Positions 1 through 10,793 of a DNA stretch of 64,000 nucleotides are shown piece by piece. The translations under genes were made by a program, and so were the position numbers. The DNA is from Chaetomium olivaceum. Its lineage: Eukaryota; Ascomycota; Sordariomycetes; Sordariales; Chaetomiaceae. The notes beneath the pieces were generated by a model, which worked only from the letters and a program-made list of their open reading frames with translations, was not told the origin of the DNA and searched no databases. Position 1 is the first letter of the stretch. Every line of letters begins with the position of its first letter. The stretch lies in the NCBI GenBank assembly GCA_039881045.1, contig JAYWVB010000011.1, positions 558,001-622,000 on the forward strand, in the 5' to 3' direction.

Positions 1-183
1 GCCACCGGTCTTGTCCGGCGCATGCACGACAAAGACAACTTCTTCCCGCTTGATCTTGGCGATGCCACCCTCGGCACTGTCGCCAGTAGCGGCATTGGCA
101 TCCCGAGTCTTGTCATTGTCCACAGCAGCCTCTGCTACTGGACGTTGACCATCGCCGGCATCGTTAGACGTTTGGGCCGTCAT
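1..183 (-). CDS. 5' end of an unrecognised protein-coding gene (partial)
   Basis: An open frame on the minus strand starts at the ATG at 183 and continues through the left edge of the window, giving 61 residues. The visible part begins MTAQTSNDAGDGQ, is rich in Ala, Asp, Asn and Thr and is probably disordered. It ends in a more ordered basic and hydrophobic stretch (IAKIKREEVVFVVHAPDK) that could be the start of a folded domain. I do not recognise the family. The start is chosen because it is the first ATG after a stop-containing leader. The gene lies head-to-tail behind TRM1 on the same strand. The ORF, its composition and its agreement with the local strand order are the only support; the product cannot be named from this fragment. 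Confidence 0.5.
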   Translation of the reverse strand, partial: MTAQTSNDAGDGQRPVAEAAVDNDKTRDANAATGDSAEGGIAKIKREEVVFVVHAPDKTGG

Positions 184-648
184 TGGGAAGGGCTTGGATG
201 CTGGCTTCTCAAACGTGCGGGGTATGGAGCGACAAAAACAAGAAAGAGTTTGGAGACAAATACCAAGACAATCAAACGAATAAGCGGACGAGTTGATACT
301 AAGTTATTCAAACGACGGCAAGGTGATTCCTGGATTTCTAATCCTATATATCAAGACAGCGATCCCCGCCTCCACAGCGGCGCAGTTAAGTCCGAGATGG
401 ATCCAATCGCGCCATCACCGCCGCGACGGTTCAGCATGGGTGCGGTGGGCTGGCGTCAGCAGGAGCGGAGCAACTGGGACGGGACAGCGGGGTTTGGTGG
501 ACTCCCAGACCCGGGGTTGCTTTCGGCGTGGATCCTGTACATGCATACATACATATGCATGTCTGATCCACGCCTAGCCCGGCATCCTCTATCCGTCGCC
601 GGTGCCGTTCAAGTAGTGCGTGTGATAACTCTACACACTTTTCGATCC
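184..648. other. Spacer between TRM1 and the left-edge gene, with a strong inverted repeat
   Basis: This 465-bp stretch holds the TRM1 3' flank and the promoter of the left-edge gene. No coding sequence is supported. Its notable content is the hairpin at 525-574, listed separately. Confidence 0.5.
525..574. repeat. Imperfect inverted repeat downstream of TRM1
   Basis: The left arm (525-547) reads GGCGTGGATC, a 4-base interruption, then ACATGCATA. The right arm (554-574) reads TATGCATGT, a 2-base interruption, then GATCCACGCC. The arms pair over 19 bases around a 6-base CATACA loop. On the minus strand it begins 75 bases after the TRM1 stop codon, so it would lie in the TRM1 3' UTR or just beyond it. 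It could be an RNA hairpin or 3'-end element, or only a palindromic remnant; there is no T-run of a bacterial-type terminator. Confidence 0.7.
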
Positions 649-2825
649 TTACTTCCCCTTGGCTCGGTTCATCGGCCCCCAGTTCTCTGTCGGGTTCATC
701 TGGTACCGGACGTACTTTTTCCTGTCCGGATACTGCCCAAGCTGCTCATTAAAGACCACGTCCAGCTTCTTGACCGCGCCATCTTCTGCCGGTGTCTCAT
801 CCGACTTCGAGTCCTCCGTCTTGTTCGCCGCCTGGCTCTCCCCGTTGCCGTTTTCTATCGCACCAGGCGCCGGGCCCTCCGCGGACGTCTTCCCCAAGCC
901 CAAGAGCCGGTAGGCGACGCTGCCCGGCTTGATGTTCGCTTCCTTGACCGGTGCTTTTTGACGGACCCATTCCCTAAAGACGTGCCAGATGACAGACCAC
1001 GGGGCATCCGTCTTCATGCTTCCAGGCTTGCAATGGCTGCGCGTGGCGCGATAGCCGAGGCCGAGCAGAGCGCCCCTCACCGCGTTCTCTGGAGGGCTGG
1101 CGCAGTGCAAAACGCCGGATACGTGCGCGGGATGGAAGAAGAAAGGGTATGGATCGATGGCGGCCACTTGCGCTTCCGTCAGGCTCTTCTTTAGCTTTTT
1201 CGTGCTGTCGCCGTTCTCCTTTGATTCCGCCTCCATCTCCTCGGGTGAGGGCAGGAATTCCTCCAGAGCCGTCTGCAGCACACCCCTGATTCTATCCTTG
1301 GTACCGTAGACCTCGGAAGATGCCTCTTCCGTCTCTGCGATCACCTTCTTGACGAATTCGGGCGAGTGGATGCGCCCCGCGTACATGGGGCCTGCGAGGT
1401 GCATCGTTGACCCACAGTGCTCACACGACGTTCCCGTCGTTGGTGCCCTGGTGAAGCCGTGTTTGTAAAACATGCCATCCCCTTTCTTGTTCGGCGCGGG
1501 CTTGTTTTTCATGAGCAGTTGCGTCGTCCAAGCACCGCATCCAGTGCCACAGCTGTAGACCACCATATTCTTGCCTCCCTGGAACTTGACCATGGACGGA
1601 GATTTCCTGATTCGAACAAAGACTCGGCTGTAATAGTCAACTGACAGCGACAGCAGCGGCTCCATGGCGAGGCCATATTTTGCGGCTGAGGTCTCGATCG
1701 TGTGCAGAATGAGCCGAAGCCCCACTTCATGTGAATACCAGCCCTTCACGGGGATGCCACCATACAAAGAGTAGCACTTCTCCGGGTAGCCGTTGGACGC
1801 CCACACACCTGAATCCGTGCAAGTGACACACAGGAGACCGCCGTCGTCACGGACCGCTTGGACGGCGGCGTCCAGAAAAGGGGCAGCAGTCCCGTACGGA
1901 TCGAGGTCGATAATGTCGTACTTGTCGCTCGCCCCGGGCTTGCCCTTCGAGAGACTAACCCGCCGCAGCTCTTTCACGACCACGCTGTACATGTGGGCCA
2001 GGGCATCGTCGACCGAGATGTTGATCCTGTCGCGGAGGCCATTGTGGGTGGCGTTGCGCTCGATCGCGGCTGCGGCTGCTTTGAGGATGTCGTTGGCCGT
2101 TATCGTGGTAGCGAACGGTATTTCGTGGGCATAGCGCAGGGCACGCAGCCCGCTGGCTGATAGGGCGTCGAGGATGGTGAATGGTATTTGGCACTCCTTT
2201 TTGGGCTCAACACTGCCAGTTACCGGCGCTCCTGCTTCATTGTCGGCGGAGGCTTCCTCCGGCTGTTTGGATTCTACGGGCTCCTCTGGGGCAGACTCCG
2301 CCGCTGCGTCCGGCATTGCGATGTCCCCTTGTGCCTCGGTGGACTCGATCGCATCTTCCAGCTTCGGGATTTGGTTGGCCTCTCAATTGGTGTCTCAATT
2401 TGTGCCTGATCGCCCTGTGCCTGCTCCCTCCGCTTCCGCTTCTTGTCGGCAAACTTGCCGGCCCGGGCTTTGCTGGCGGCTTGCTTCGACTCGATACGCT
2501 CCTTTCCGTAGGCTTTCATGGCGAGTATGGTCAAGTCGCGGTTGAACTGTTGAATTGGGTTGTAGAAAACTTGCTGCACTGTCTGTCCATCCTTTGCGGT
2601 GCTTTCGGGGACCAGAATGTGAGCAAGACCCTCCTTGACCGTAGTGTAGACGACATTGTCGTGCTTGATCCGCTGCCCCGCGGCGGGGGTGGCGCTGAGG
2701 TCGTGGACGGTGTCGGACATTGTGCGGATGGATATTATAGGGGTGTGGAGGCGTAGCGGTAGGTTCAGCTTTCTCGCGTGTCTGGTAAGGTACCAGAAGG
2801 TAGCCGCCGGGGAGCCCGGGCGCAT
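649..2825 (-). CDS. TRM1: tRNA (guanine-26-N2)-dimethyltransferase Trm1
   Basis: Trm1 methylates G26 of nuclear- and mitochondrial-encoded tRNAs with S-adenosylmethionine. The long 3' part (649-2316) carries the family's SAM-methyltransferase core, including LDALSASGLRALRYA and the catalytic DPYGTAAPF motif. A Cys-rich segment (CGTGCGAW, then CEHCG) follows, and the C-terminal domain is also present. The 5' part carries the conserved KHDNVVYTTVKEG and VFYNPIQQFNRDL motifs and a KKRKR basic nuclear-targeting patch. Two in-frame ATGs exist. The one at 2720 starts MSDTVHD; the one at 2825 adds 35 residues with several Arg/Lys and no acidic residue, which looks like a mitochondrial presequence. 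The reading frame breaks once at about 2379-2385 (ATTGAGAGGCC would be in frame with one more G), and no usable intron lies there. Apart from this the product is about 690 residues from the inner start and 725 from the outer. The family assignment is secure; the frameshift is probably a sequence error. Confidence 0.93.
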
Positions 2826-3615
2826 GCGAGCAAAGGATGGCGGGTGACTGATGCTTGAGTTGCTCCGAGCTGCGAGAGCGCATTCCCAAATTATTTTTGG
2901 GATTCTGCCGGGCGGTGAGTGCATGTCATTGAGAGCCAAGCAAGACACTTGAGTGGAACCCACTCTGAATCCTCGGGTTCCTCTTACACCAGGGAGAGTC
3001 CAATTTGGGTTTCGAACAGTTGCAGCTGCTTGTGGTCAACAGCTGTAACTGTTTGGAAACCCAAAAACCACCCGTTCGTTCCAAATTCCGAGACTTATTA
3101 AACAAAAAGCCGAACTTCAAATTTGAATATCGACCAAATAGGACTTATCTACAAGAATGGAACGAAAGTCGTTCGGCAGCTTCAAGAACCGGTTTATGCT
3201 CGATTCAGATTTCTTTGCTTGACTCGTTTTATTCGATTACATTTACCAGATTTTGTTTCTCCTTCTTTCGAATACTTGCTGGTTTAGAAGCCGCCGTGGG
3301 CTCATGTGCGATCAAAAGTGTTGCTTCCTTCCCTGTAGCAAACTTATCACAAAGGCCATCGTTTCCCCTCTGTTCCTTCCTTACTTTTTTGCTCTTTCCC
3401 TAGCTGCCCTCTCTTCCTTCCAGTAACACCCACTAGTGAAGTCAAGTCAGAATGAAGATTCAGTTGCTCCCACAATGCCACCCATCCTTCGCCGTCCCCA
3501 TGACCATCCAGAGCCAGTCTTGCTCAGCTCGTTAAATCACACAAGATACTTGACGCTATCCTAGTCCTTGACACCGTAAACTACACTTACACTCCTTCCA
3601 ACCCACACCAACGTC
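2826..3615. promoter_or_regulatory. Divergent promoter region between TRM1 and the SLATT gene
   Basis: This is 790 bp of non-coding sequence between divergently transcribed genes. The part from about 3066 to 3420 is AT-richer and pyrimidine-rich towards the plus-strand gene. It includes the inverted repeat at 3004-3065. I see no convincing ORF. Confidence 0.5.
3004..3065. repeat. Imperfect inverted repeat upstream of TRM1
   Basis: The arms are 3004-3028 (TTTGGGTTTCGAACAGTTGC, then AGCTG) and 3040-3065, the latter ending GGAAACCCAAA. They are separated by an 11-base loop and match at about 23 of 26 positions. The repeat lies about 180 bp upstream of the outer TRM1 start. It may be a regulatory palindrome or a miniature-element remnant; its function is unknown. 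Confidence 0.7.
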
Positions 3616-4584
3616 ATGGCCTCCATCAGCAATGACCAAACCCAGCAGGGCCCCTCCCTCATTACAGGCCACCACCACCTCGAGTCGACGGGAAGCGTGT
3701 ACAACAGATCCGAGCGAAACCCCAGCATCCCCATCCCGCCCTCCGACCACCCCAACCCCGACCAACCCCAACTCACCCCCGGCAACGCCCCCCGCCGCCG
3801 CCGCCGCCGCCGCCCCCAGCCATGCCCAAACCCATCCCAACCGGCCCCTCCCAGCCCGGCGGCGGCAGCGGCGGCGGCCACCAACCGGTACACTACCGCT
3901 TCCTGACGCCCACCGAATGGGCGCGCGTAGCGCACGGCGTCGGCGCGATCCGCTCGGGCGGCGAGGAGCACCAGGTGGTGCACCCGACGGCCTCGTGGTT
4001 CTGGCCGACGCGCGGGATGCCCGAGGGCCTGTACCGGGACGTGGTGGGCCAGCGGGCCAAGTACGCGGCGGGGTTCGCGCTGCTCAGCGCGCTGCGCTGG
4101 TTCCTGCTGGTGCTGCAGGTGATGGTGGGCGCGGCGCTGACGGCGCTGGGGTCGCTGTCGCTGCGCAGCGGCGTGCTGATCACCGCGCTGGCGGCCGTCA
4201 GCACCGTGGCCGCGGGCGTGGTGGGCCTGATGCACAATAGTGGCCTGCCGGATCGGTATCGGATGGATCGTGCGCAGTTTGTGCAGGTGGAGGATTTTAT
4301 TAGGGTATGTACTGTGCATTCCTGTATCCTATCCCCTTCGTTTAGGAGCAAGGGCATCTGACCAGGAACGTGTGGTTATATAGGAGGTCTTGGACACGGG
4401 CATCGTCGAGGCCCAGCAGAAGGTGGAGGACATTCTCAACGAATGCTTCACGCGGTTTGCCAACGCCAGAGCCACCGTGATTTCTAACAAGCCCGAGGTC
4501 TACTCCAGTCCGCCGCCGCCAGCCCCCAACAAAGCCAATGCAAATCCTCCCTCAGAGGCGCCAGCATCCCCTCGCTCAGCTTGA
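3616..4584 (+). CDS. Fungal SLATT-type two-transmembrane-segment protein
   Basis: The conserved body begins around 3822 and contains a W..TRGMPEGLYRDVVGQR-type motif. Two membrane segments follow (about 4065-4150 and 4165-4230), then a short soluble tail. This order matches the fungal SLATT family (SMODS and SLOG-associating 2TM effector domain), a pore-like module first defined in bacterial conflict systems; its fungal role is unknown. One intron is clear: 4305-4383 (GTATGT to TAG), phase 0, joining FIR to EVLDTGIVEAQQ. The tail ends in a Pro/Ala-rich stretch. The upstream ATG at 3616 opens a plausible disordered Pro-rich N-terminus, but it joins the body only if one C is added to the run at 3788-3793. 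Without that, translation could start at the ATG at 3822. No SMODS or SLOG partner gene is visible nearby. Confidence 0.75.
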
Positions 4585-5521
4585 ACGCCAACAGTGGGAC
4601 AGAAAGGCGTCGGACTAACCCCCTTCTCGATCGACAGAGGATAGAGGTTGCACAGCCAATGTCAGACCGAGGGATACTCATGATACGCTCGAGGATTAGT
4701 GGTTTGTTTATTATGTTGCTGATATGACCGCTCTCGTGGGATGAGCACCATAGACATATTTAACGTTTAAATGCGGGATGCCGCGTGGAGGAAGCATTTG
4801 ATGTTAAGAAGTCGAACATCAGTTTATGATTGATGGATTATAATGGGCTTGTTACGAGGGACAATAGGGATTGTTTTGTTATTCACACCCTGGGTGCTAC
4901 TCAGATGTTATGGCTGGCCAAGTTAATAGATGATACACATACACATCTCAAACCGCATAAAGGAACGTTTCATGTCTTGGAAGCGTAAGTTAGGGGTTCC
5001 GTTGGGAGATCGACAAGCAGTTGATCAATATTGGCGTCAATCCCTTGGATTGAACCAACTACTCTCGCCACCAGACATGGCTATAACCCCCAGTAGCTAA
5101 CCCTTTCCGACTCAAATCATCGGCCTGCCACCCCCTTTCCCTCTGATTTTGGATATCCGCCTTCATACAGTTCCAGACCACCGCAAGTGTTCCACCCACT
5201 ATGACTATTATTCTACCTCGGTACATGACATATCTACATCGACTCCTACTTCGTAAGTTCCGGCTTCCCCAGAGTCGAGGCACTCATCCATCTCATTCCC
5301 TCTCGTCTAATGCATGATTCCTCTTCCACTCCCCTCCTCACCCCTCTCTCCACACCTCACTCAACCAATCCTCCGATCCGGTTCTCCCACCGCTGTAACC
5401 TGGCCCCAGGTATTTCGTGTGGATGGAATCGACTCAACCTCAACCTCGCCCCCAACTCGCCTCGTCCACCTCAATTCCTCACCATCGCACAACCGCCACG
5501 TTTTCCCCATCGCCAAGACTC
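4585..5521. other. Convergent 3' flanks, no gene seen
   Basis: This is 937 bp between the ends of the SLATT gene and the importin gene. Short open frames occur, but none has conserved character or splice support. The part up to about 5030 is AT-richer, as expected of 3' UTR and intergenic DNA. Confidence 0.5.
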
Positions 5522-8500
5522 CTAGCCCGCAAAGTGAAAGCGTGCGGCCTCAAGCTCGCCCAGCCCGTCGCGGGGCGCGACATAGCGCCGGCGGTACGTG
5601 TTAGTAAAGTCTTGTAGCAGCACGCGGATCTGTCGGACGTTGGACGGTTCAGCCCCCTGCAGCTTCTCCTTGATTTTGACGAGCAGACGGTCGGCCTCGG
5701 CCGCGGTGATGGTGCCCTGCGGCAGCATGCGCACCGTGCGGTCGACCCACTGACCAGTTTCGTTGGGGAGCAGCTCAAACATGCCGAGAAGCACGCCGCT
5801 GCCGTCGGCGAAGCAGTCGCGCGGAAACGTGATCATCATGCCAGTGAGCGTCTGCTTGACGAGAGCCTCGCCTTGGGTAAGGAGGAGCTGCTTGACAATC
5901 TGGCGCAGTTGCTGGCCGGCCGGGCCGAGGTCGCTGCCGGATGCCGCTGGATTGGTGCCGCCGTAGGTGAGGAGATCTCTGATGTAGTGAAGCGCCGCTG
6001 AGACGGGTTCCTGCTTCTCAAGGGCCAGGGAGGAGATGGCAGCCTGGAAGATGGGGGTGAAAAGGGCTGAAGGTATCAATTTAGCGGGGTAATAGAGAAG
6101 AGCGTCGATAAGAAGACGGTAGAAGTCCTCGATGACGTCGGGGAGGTCGATCGCCGGCAGAGCGCTCATGATGCGGAGCACACTTGTTGCCTGCGCCTCA
6201 AAGAACATGTAAATGTCCTCGGTGATGCCATCTTCCACATGCTCCCTGTCTTCAGAGAACTCGCGCAGAATGGCGCTCGTAGCCCAGAGGAAGCAGCCCT
6301 GCTTGGACTGGGCAAATCCTGCTGCGAGCTTATTGGCGAGGAAGGGTAATAGCGGTTTGATAGCCGTCCGATATGAGATGACCATGAATCGCCAGGAACG
6401 GCAGACCCGCTCGCAAATGGGGACAAAGTCGCTAAAGTTGTCGAGGATGGTCGACAGAATGGGGAAGACTTCCTGCCAGTACTTGACCGCCGGGTTCTCC
6501 TCGTTGCTGGGAATGTAGGGCACAACGTGCTGGACAAAGAAGGTGAGGAGGTTCACATGATCTGACAAATCGAGTTAGTATGAGTCTCAATGGAGTTCTT
6601 TGGGTTGAAATAAACCTACCGGCAAGGTCAAGCTTTGACTTGTTTTCGGTCGCCGAGTTCGCCTTCGTCATCAACCGTTGCACCAGGGGGTCGCAGTAGA
6701 GCTTGAGGAGCTTGTACAGGTCCTCGGTCTTCTGGACACTAAGCACATAAGCTACGCCCTCCGTGATCTCCTCCTTACTGGAAACCGGCAGCTTGTCGAG
6801 AATTTGGTCGTAGAATGACTGCAGTTGGATAACCTGGGGGCTGAGGAGCTGCTTGCAGTCGACACAGAAGTACATGAACGCCTGAGCTGCAGCGCGGAGG
6901 ATCTCCTGCGAGTCGGTCTGGAAGCTCGCGACAATGTACGAGAACTGGGACTCGAGGAACTCGGGTGCGCCGCAGTCCATTCCGTGTAACGGCCAAAAAC
7001 CATGATGGCGGCAAACCGCAGTTTCTCGTTGCTGATGGGGATCTGAACCAGAAGCGGGAAGATCTGGGGCAAAACGCTGCTGTCGGTTGATTCCACCATC
7101 CGGCCCATCGCCCGCATCGCAAAGAGGGGAGCCTCAAGCGACTGCCAGTGTGGCACTGCCGTTTGTGTCGCTTGGCTGCCATACTTCTCCTGCCACAGCT
7201 TGATGGCGTCGTGTACCTTGGTGAGGCAGGCGGCAACACCCATCACTTCGCAGCTATCCTTGAGCGTGTCGCCCATGTGGTGCCGAAATTCGCGGAACCT
7301 TTCCTCCTGCTCCCTGTCGCCATCGAATAAGTCGATTTCGTTGGGGTTGTCGGAGTGCGGATACTCGAGCTGCTTGAGCATGATGTCGACAAGTTGTGCG
7401 TAGACATCGAGGAGCTGTACTCGGGCTTCCATGTAGTGGTCCAACGTCAAGTACTGCTTCAACTCGTACCAGAACGAAAAGGTGTATCCTATGACATCCT
7501 TTTCCTTGTCCCTAGCGCAGCACTCGAGCAAGGCCTCGACCAGGGGCCGGAAAGCCTGAGGCTGGCGAGCGATGATCAATACCCACGACTCGCCGGCATC
7601 GGCAAACACCTTGGTGATTGCCTTGAATCCCTCGGAATCATCCTCATCCACCAGGGCCTGGATGCGGGGGCGCAGCTCAAGTACCCTGGGGAGCAGCGCC
7701 TGGATTGTTTCCAAGTTGTCGTCGACATCCTTGGTCTCTCTGCAGATGATGCCCAGGCAGTCGGCCGCGGCCAATAGTGATTTGTCGTCCGTCACCCCGT
7801 GCAGGACGGCGTTCATCAGGGGCGAGTTGACGATTACGCTGACGGGTACCTCCCGGAGCCACGAGCTGATGCAGTCGAACAGCTGGGGATTTGTCGCCGC
7901 GGCGGCTAGAGAGACGTCAGCTTTGACCATAGAACCAATCCAACCCACCAAAACTCACGCGAAGACTGTGCATAGTTGACGAGCAACTGCACAACCTGCT
8001 CGGCATTGTCCGCCAACAGCTCTGATGTCCTCTGGGCGAGGTCTTCGTCCTATCACGACCGAGTTAGACTGTGATCCTAGGCCGATCCGCGCAAATGGGA
8101 TGCCGAGGTGGTAGAGGCGAGTCGCAACATATCGTTCCACATACAGACAAGGTGATTTTCCGGCCCTCCGTGACCTCTTCGGGGAGCACGCGCAGGAAGT
8201 CGAGGATGCAGGCGTGGCTCTCTACATCGTTCCCGAGGGCCGAGACAACGGTCGACAGCACGTCCTTCCATGTCTGCATCTGGATGGCCAGAATCGCTAG
8301 GCAAACGCATAGTTGGACTCGGACCGGCTTGGGACCCGGCGCATACTTCTTAAGCAGCAGCAGGATCTCGCCGCGCAGCGCTGGTAGGTCGGCCTCAGAG
8401 ATCTGGGTGGCGAGGTCGTATGTGATCTGACAAGGTCAGCTCTTGCCTGCACGGTTGGTGGGGGTCTGTAGTATCCGATGTACCTTGCCCTTTAGGGTCG

Positions 8501-8762
8501 TCGCGGCGAAGAGCTGCGCTTCTGCCTCGGTCGAATTCTTGAGAATGGATATCGTCGTCGTCCAAGCATCCTTCTATTCGGCCGTCAATAACTTTCCTCA
8601 AAGCCCGGTAGCGACCTCGTGTGTTGGACTAACCGATTTCTGGAACCTTCCCAAGTAGTCGACTGCGACCTTCTTCTTTTCATTCTCTCCGCTCCGCATG
8701 GTCAGCATCGCTGCCAAAACGGTTTGGACCTCAAAGCCCTCCTGGGGCGTAGTGGACGCCAT
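5522..8762 (-). CDS. MTR10: Importin-beta family nuclear import receptor (Mtr10/transportin-SR)
   Basis: Mtr10/TNPO3 carries SR-type RNA-binding proteins into the nucleus and takes part in tRNA traffic. The protein starts MASTTPQEGFEVQTVLAAML, and the N-terminal importin-beta-like helices include DAWTTTISILKNSTEAEAQ. HEAT-repeat sequence runs to a C-terminus ending in GLGELEAARFHFAG. I place six exons: 8762-8634, 8573-8484, 8426-8145, 8049-7959, 7905-6620 and 6561-5522. The introns are 53-95 bp and each has GT and AG borders that restore the frame. The length, about 972 residues, equals that of the yeast protein. One frame break occurs at about 6963-6965, where WTAAHP must join EFLESQFSYI; one additional C on the minus strand would fix it. 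The family call is strong. Confidence 0.9.
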
Positions 8763-9377
8763 GGTGATAGATGTGGTATGTCGAGAAAATAATAAGGTGT
8801 TGGTTGTGAATAGCGCCAAGCTATAGGGAGGCAAGGTAGGTGCACGCAAAATGCGGTTGCCGCAGGACTGATGTGCCCCTCCCTCCTGCTTATCTCCTCC
8901 ACTGACTGCCGGAAAGACAAAACTCGGGAAAGCGCACAGGGGAGGAGGTGCTGGCGCGTTGTGAAGCGTATGTCGCCTACTAAATGACTGATCGCAGTCG
9001 GGAGACAGTCGTGTTTTTTGAATGAAAGGAAGGTGGGATGACCTGGCGCAGTCGAGATTTCTGGCGATGGTTTGGAAAGTCCCCTCCAACTCTGAGGAAA
9101 ACGGGACGTCAGGCTTGCCTAAACATTGCAGTTGGTGCTGCCCCACCCGACCAGACGGCGTTGGTCTCCGTGAAAAAGGAGGGGCAGGTGCACGGGCCAT
9201 GCCTTGTTACTCTCTTTCGGGCACCGTTTCGCAGCCGCAGAGCAAGCTCCGCCAGATTTCTGATTCCACGACACGCCAGGCGCGACAAACATTTGAGCAA
9301 AGCACACACGCACGCACTCACGCACGCACGCAACACACCAACACCCTTCCCCATCCCAACATCACCAACCGCACATA
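8763..9377. promoter_or_regulatory. Divergent promoter between MTR10 and SME1
   Basis: This 615-bp spacer serves both genes. Close to the SmE start (about 9300-9345) it has a degenerate ACGC/ACAC simple repeat and a C/A-rich leader running up to the ATG. No open frame here is convincing. Confidence 0.5.
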
Positions 9378-9827
9378 ATGACTGGAAGAGGTGGCGGCGG
9401 TCGCCGTGTTTTGTTGCCCCCCATCAACTTTCTCTTCCGCTTGCTACAACAGCGCACCACGGTCCAGATCTGGCTGTACGAGCAGTTGTCGATCCGCATC
9501 GTTGGCACCATTCGGGTAAGTGATTCGAACCGATTCTGGGGCTTGCAGTTTCTGACGGGTTATTTAGGGATTTGATGAGTTCATGAACCTGGTCGTAAGT
9601 ACCACTGTCGACCCGAGATAGGACGATGCGAACCAGTCTGACCCGATTCTTTAGATCGACGACGCGGTCGAGGTCAAGCAGATTTCCAAGACGAACGACA
9701 CCGAGTCCAGGAGGCAATTGGGAGTAGGTTTTCACCGGGCGGTTGATGGGCGACAATGGCTGACTGGGAGTAGCAAATCCTGCTGAAGGGCGACAATGTT
9801 TCCCTCATCCAGAGCGTGTCCGGGTGA
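9378..9827 (+). CDS. SME1: Small nuclear ribonucleoprotein E (Sm core protein)
   Basis: SmE is one of the seven Sm proteins that ring the U-rich site of spliceosomal snRNAs. The predicted 95-residue protein starts MTGRGGGGRRVLLPPINFLF. It contains Sm motif 1 (QIWLYEQLSIRIVGTIRGFD, then EFMNLVIDDA) and Sm motif 2 (ILLKGDNVSLIQS). Four exons are supported: 9378-9515, 9568-9594, 9655-9723 and 9774-9827. All junctions are phase 0 with GT-AG introns of 50-60 bp; exon 2 is only 27 bases and encodes GFDEFMNLV. The length matches the family and no frame break is needed. The gene is convergent with the folate gene, whose stop is only 153 bp away. Confidence 0.96.
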
Positions 9828-9979
9828 GGCGGCGGCGGGACGGACGCTGCTTTCGCGCGTGGCGGAAGCGTGACACGAATCGATTTCCACAGAAGGTCAA
9901 TCAAACACGGCCAACACTACGAAACGGGATACCAGGGGAAAGCGGGACAGGCGCACGACAAAGACCGGTGTGGGATTGA

Positions 9980-10793
9980 TTAGTCTGTTTTATTTGCCGG
10001 AGCAAGCGGGCCCTTAATCTCACCATTCCCGAGGACCAGTCCGTCAAGAGGTTGATCTAGGGGACCAACAGGTACTGCCCCCTCGGATGGAGATAGGAAC
10101 TGCTCAGACAGGGCTAAGCCAAGAAGCAATACAGGGGACTCTTGCTGCCCAAGCGAAACCCGCCTTTAGCCCGTGCCGGAAGAGAAAGTAGTCATAAAAG
10201 CCCTTGCCGTGCCCGAGCCGCCTGATGGCGCCGTTGTCGGGGTGGGTGTCGAAAGCGACGCCAGGCATAAGGACGAGGTCTAGTAGAGTGCTATCAGAGT
10301 GCTGGGCATCGGGCCCGCCAAATACCCGCTGCCTCGCTGCGACGGTGTCCGGGTCGATGCTTGGAATGCCCCATTTGTCCGGCTGCAGAGATTCGTAGTC
10401 GGCCAGGTCGCGCAGGCGCACCATGTCCATCACCCGTGCCGGCAGGCCCGGGCCCGGGACCGGGTTCTTGTGGAGGTAGGGGATAAAAACCTCCTTGCCC
10501 GCCGTGAGGGCGTCCCGGACTATGGCATCGGTTTGGATCTCGCCCGTGGGCATGGAAAGAAACACGCTGACTCGTTTAGCCTTGGCATAAGCGCTGAGGG
10601 TTTTGAGCGTGCCGTAGACGGTCGAGCCTGTGATGCTTAGCCCGGTTCAAGGTGTGTCTGCGGGGATCGTACTCTGCGAAACGATGGACTCCTGGGGTAC
10701 GGATTTGAGCTTTTGTTTCATGACAGCTCTGAGGTGTCGTTTGGCCACGTTGAGGGCCGCCATTGTGTCGTCTTCGCCGGAGACATCAGACAT
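9980..10793 (-). CDS. 5-formyltetrahydrofolate cyclo-ligase (methenyl-THF synthetase)
   Basis: This enzyme uses ATP to convert 5-formyl-THF to 5,10-methenyl-THF in the one-carbon pathway. The first exon (10793-10673) encodes MSDVSGEDDTMAALNVAKRH and the basic N-terminal helix RAVMKQKLKS. A 45-bp intron (10672-10628, GTACGA to CAG) joins it to STVYGTLKTLSAYAKAKRV. Family motifs follow: VSVFLSMPTGEIQTDAI, EVFIPY, DLVLMPGVAFD, and the C-terminal GHGKGFYDYFL loop that binds nucleotide. The frame breaks between about 10147 and 10165. In the other frame the expected end continues (LSEQFLSPSEG, then LDGLVLGNGEIKG) to a TAA at 9980-9982. One surplus base in a G run would explain it. The repaired length is about 255 residues, slightly longer than bacterial members. 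Confidence 0.9.

Noticed and set aside
22..1194. Plus-strand open frame of 390 codons
   Set aside because: It runs antisense across the left-edge gene and the TRM1 3' half, which are conserved or better supported; its product has no domain-like sequence.
2274..2400. Possible intron in TRM1 to explain the frame change
   Set aside because: No GT donor and AG acceptor at workable distance restore the frame; a one-base indel does.
9521..9532. GATTCGAACC, which resembles a tRNA B box on the minus strand, in SME1 intron 1
   Set aside because: No A box or cloverleaf can be drawn around it.
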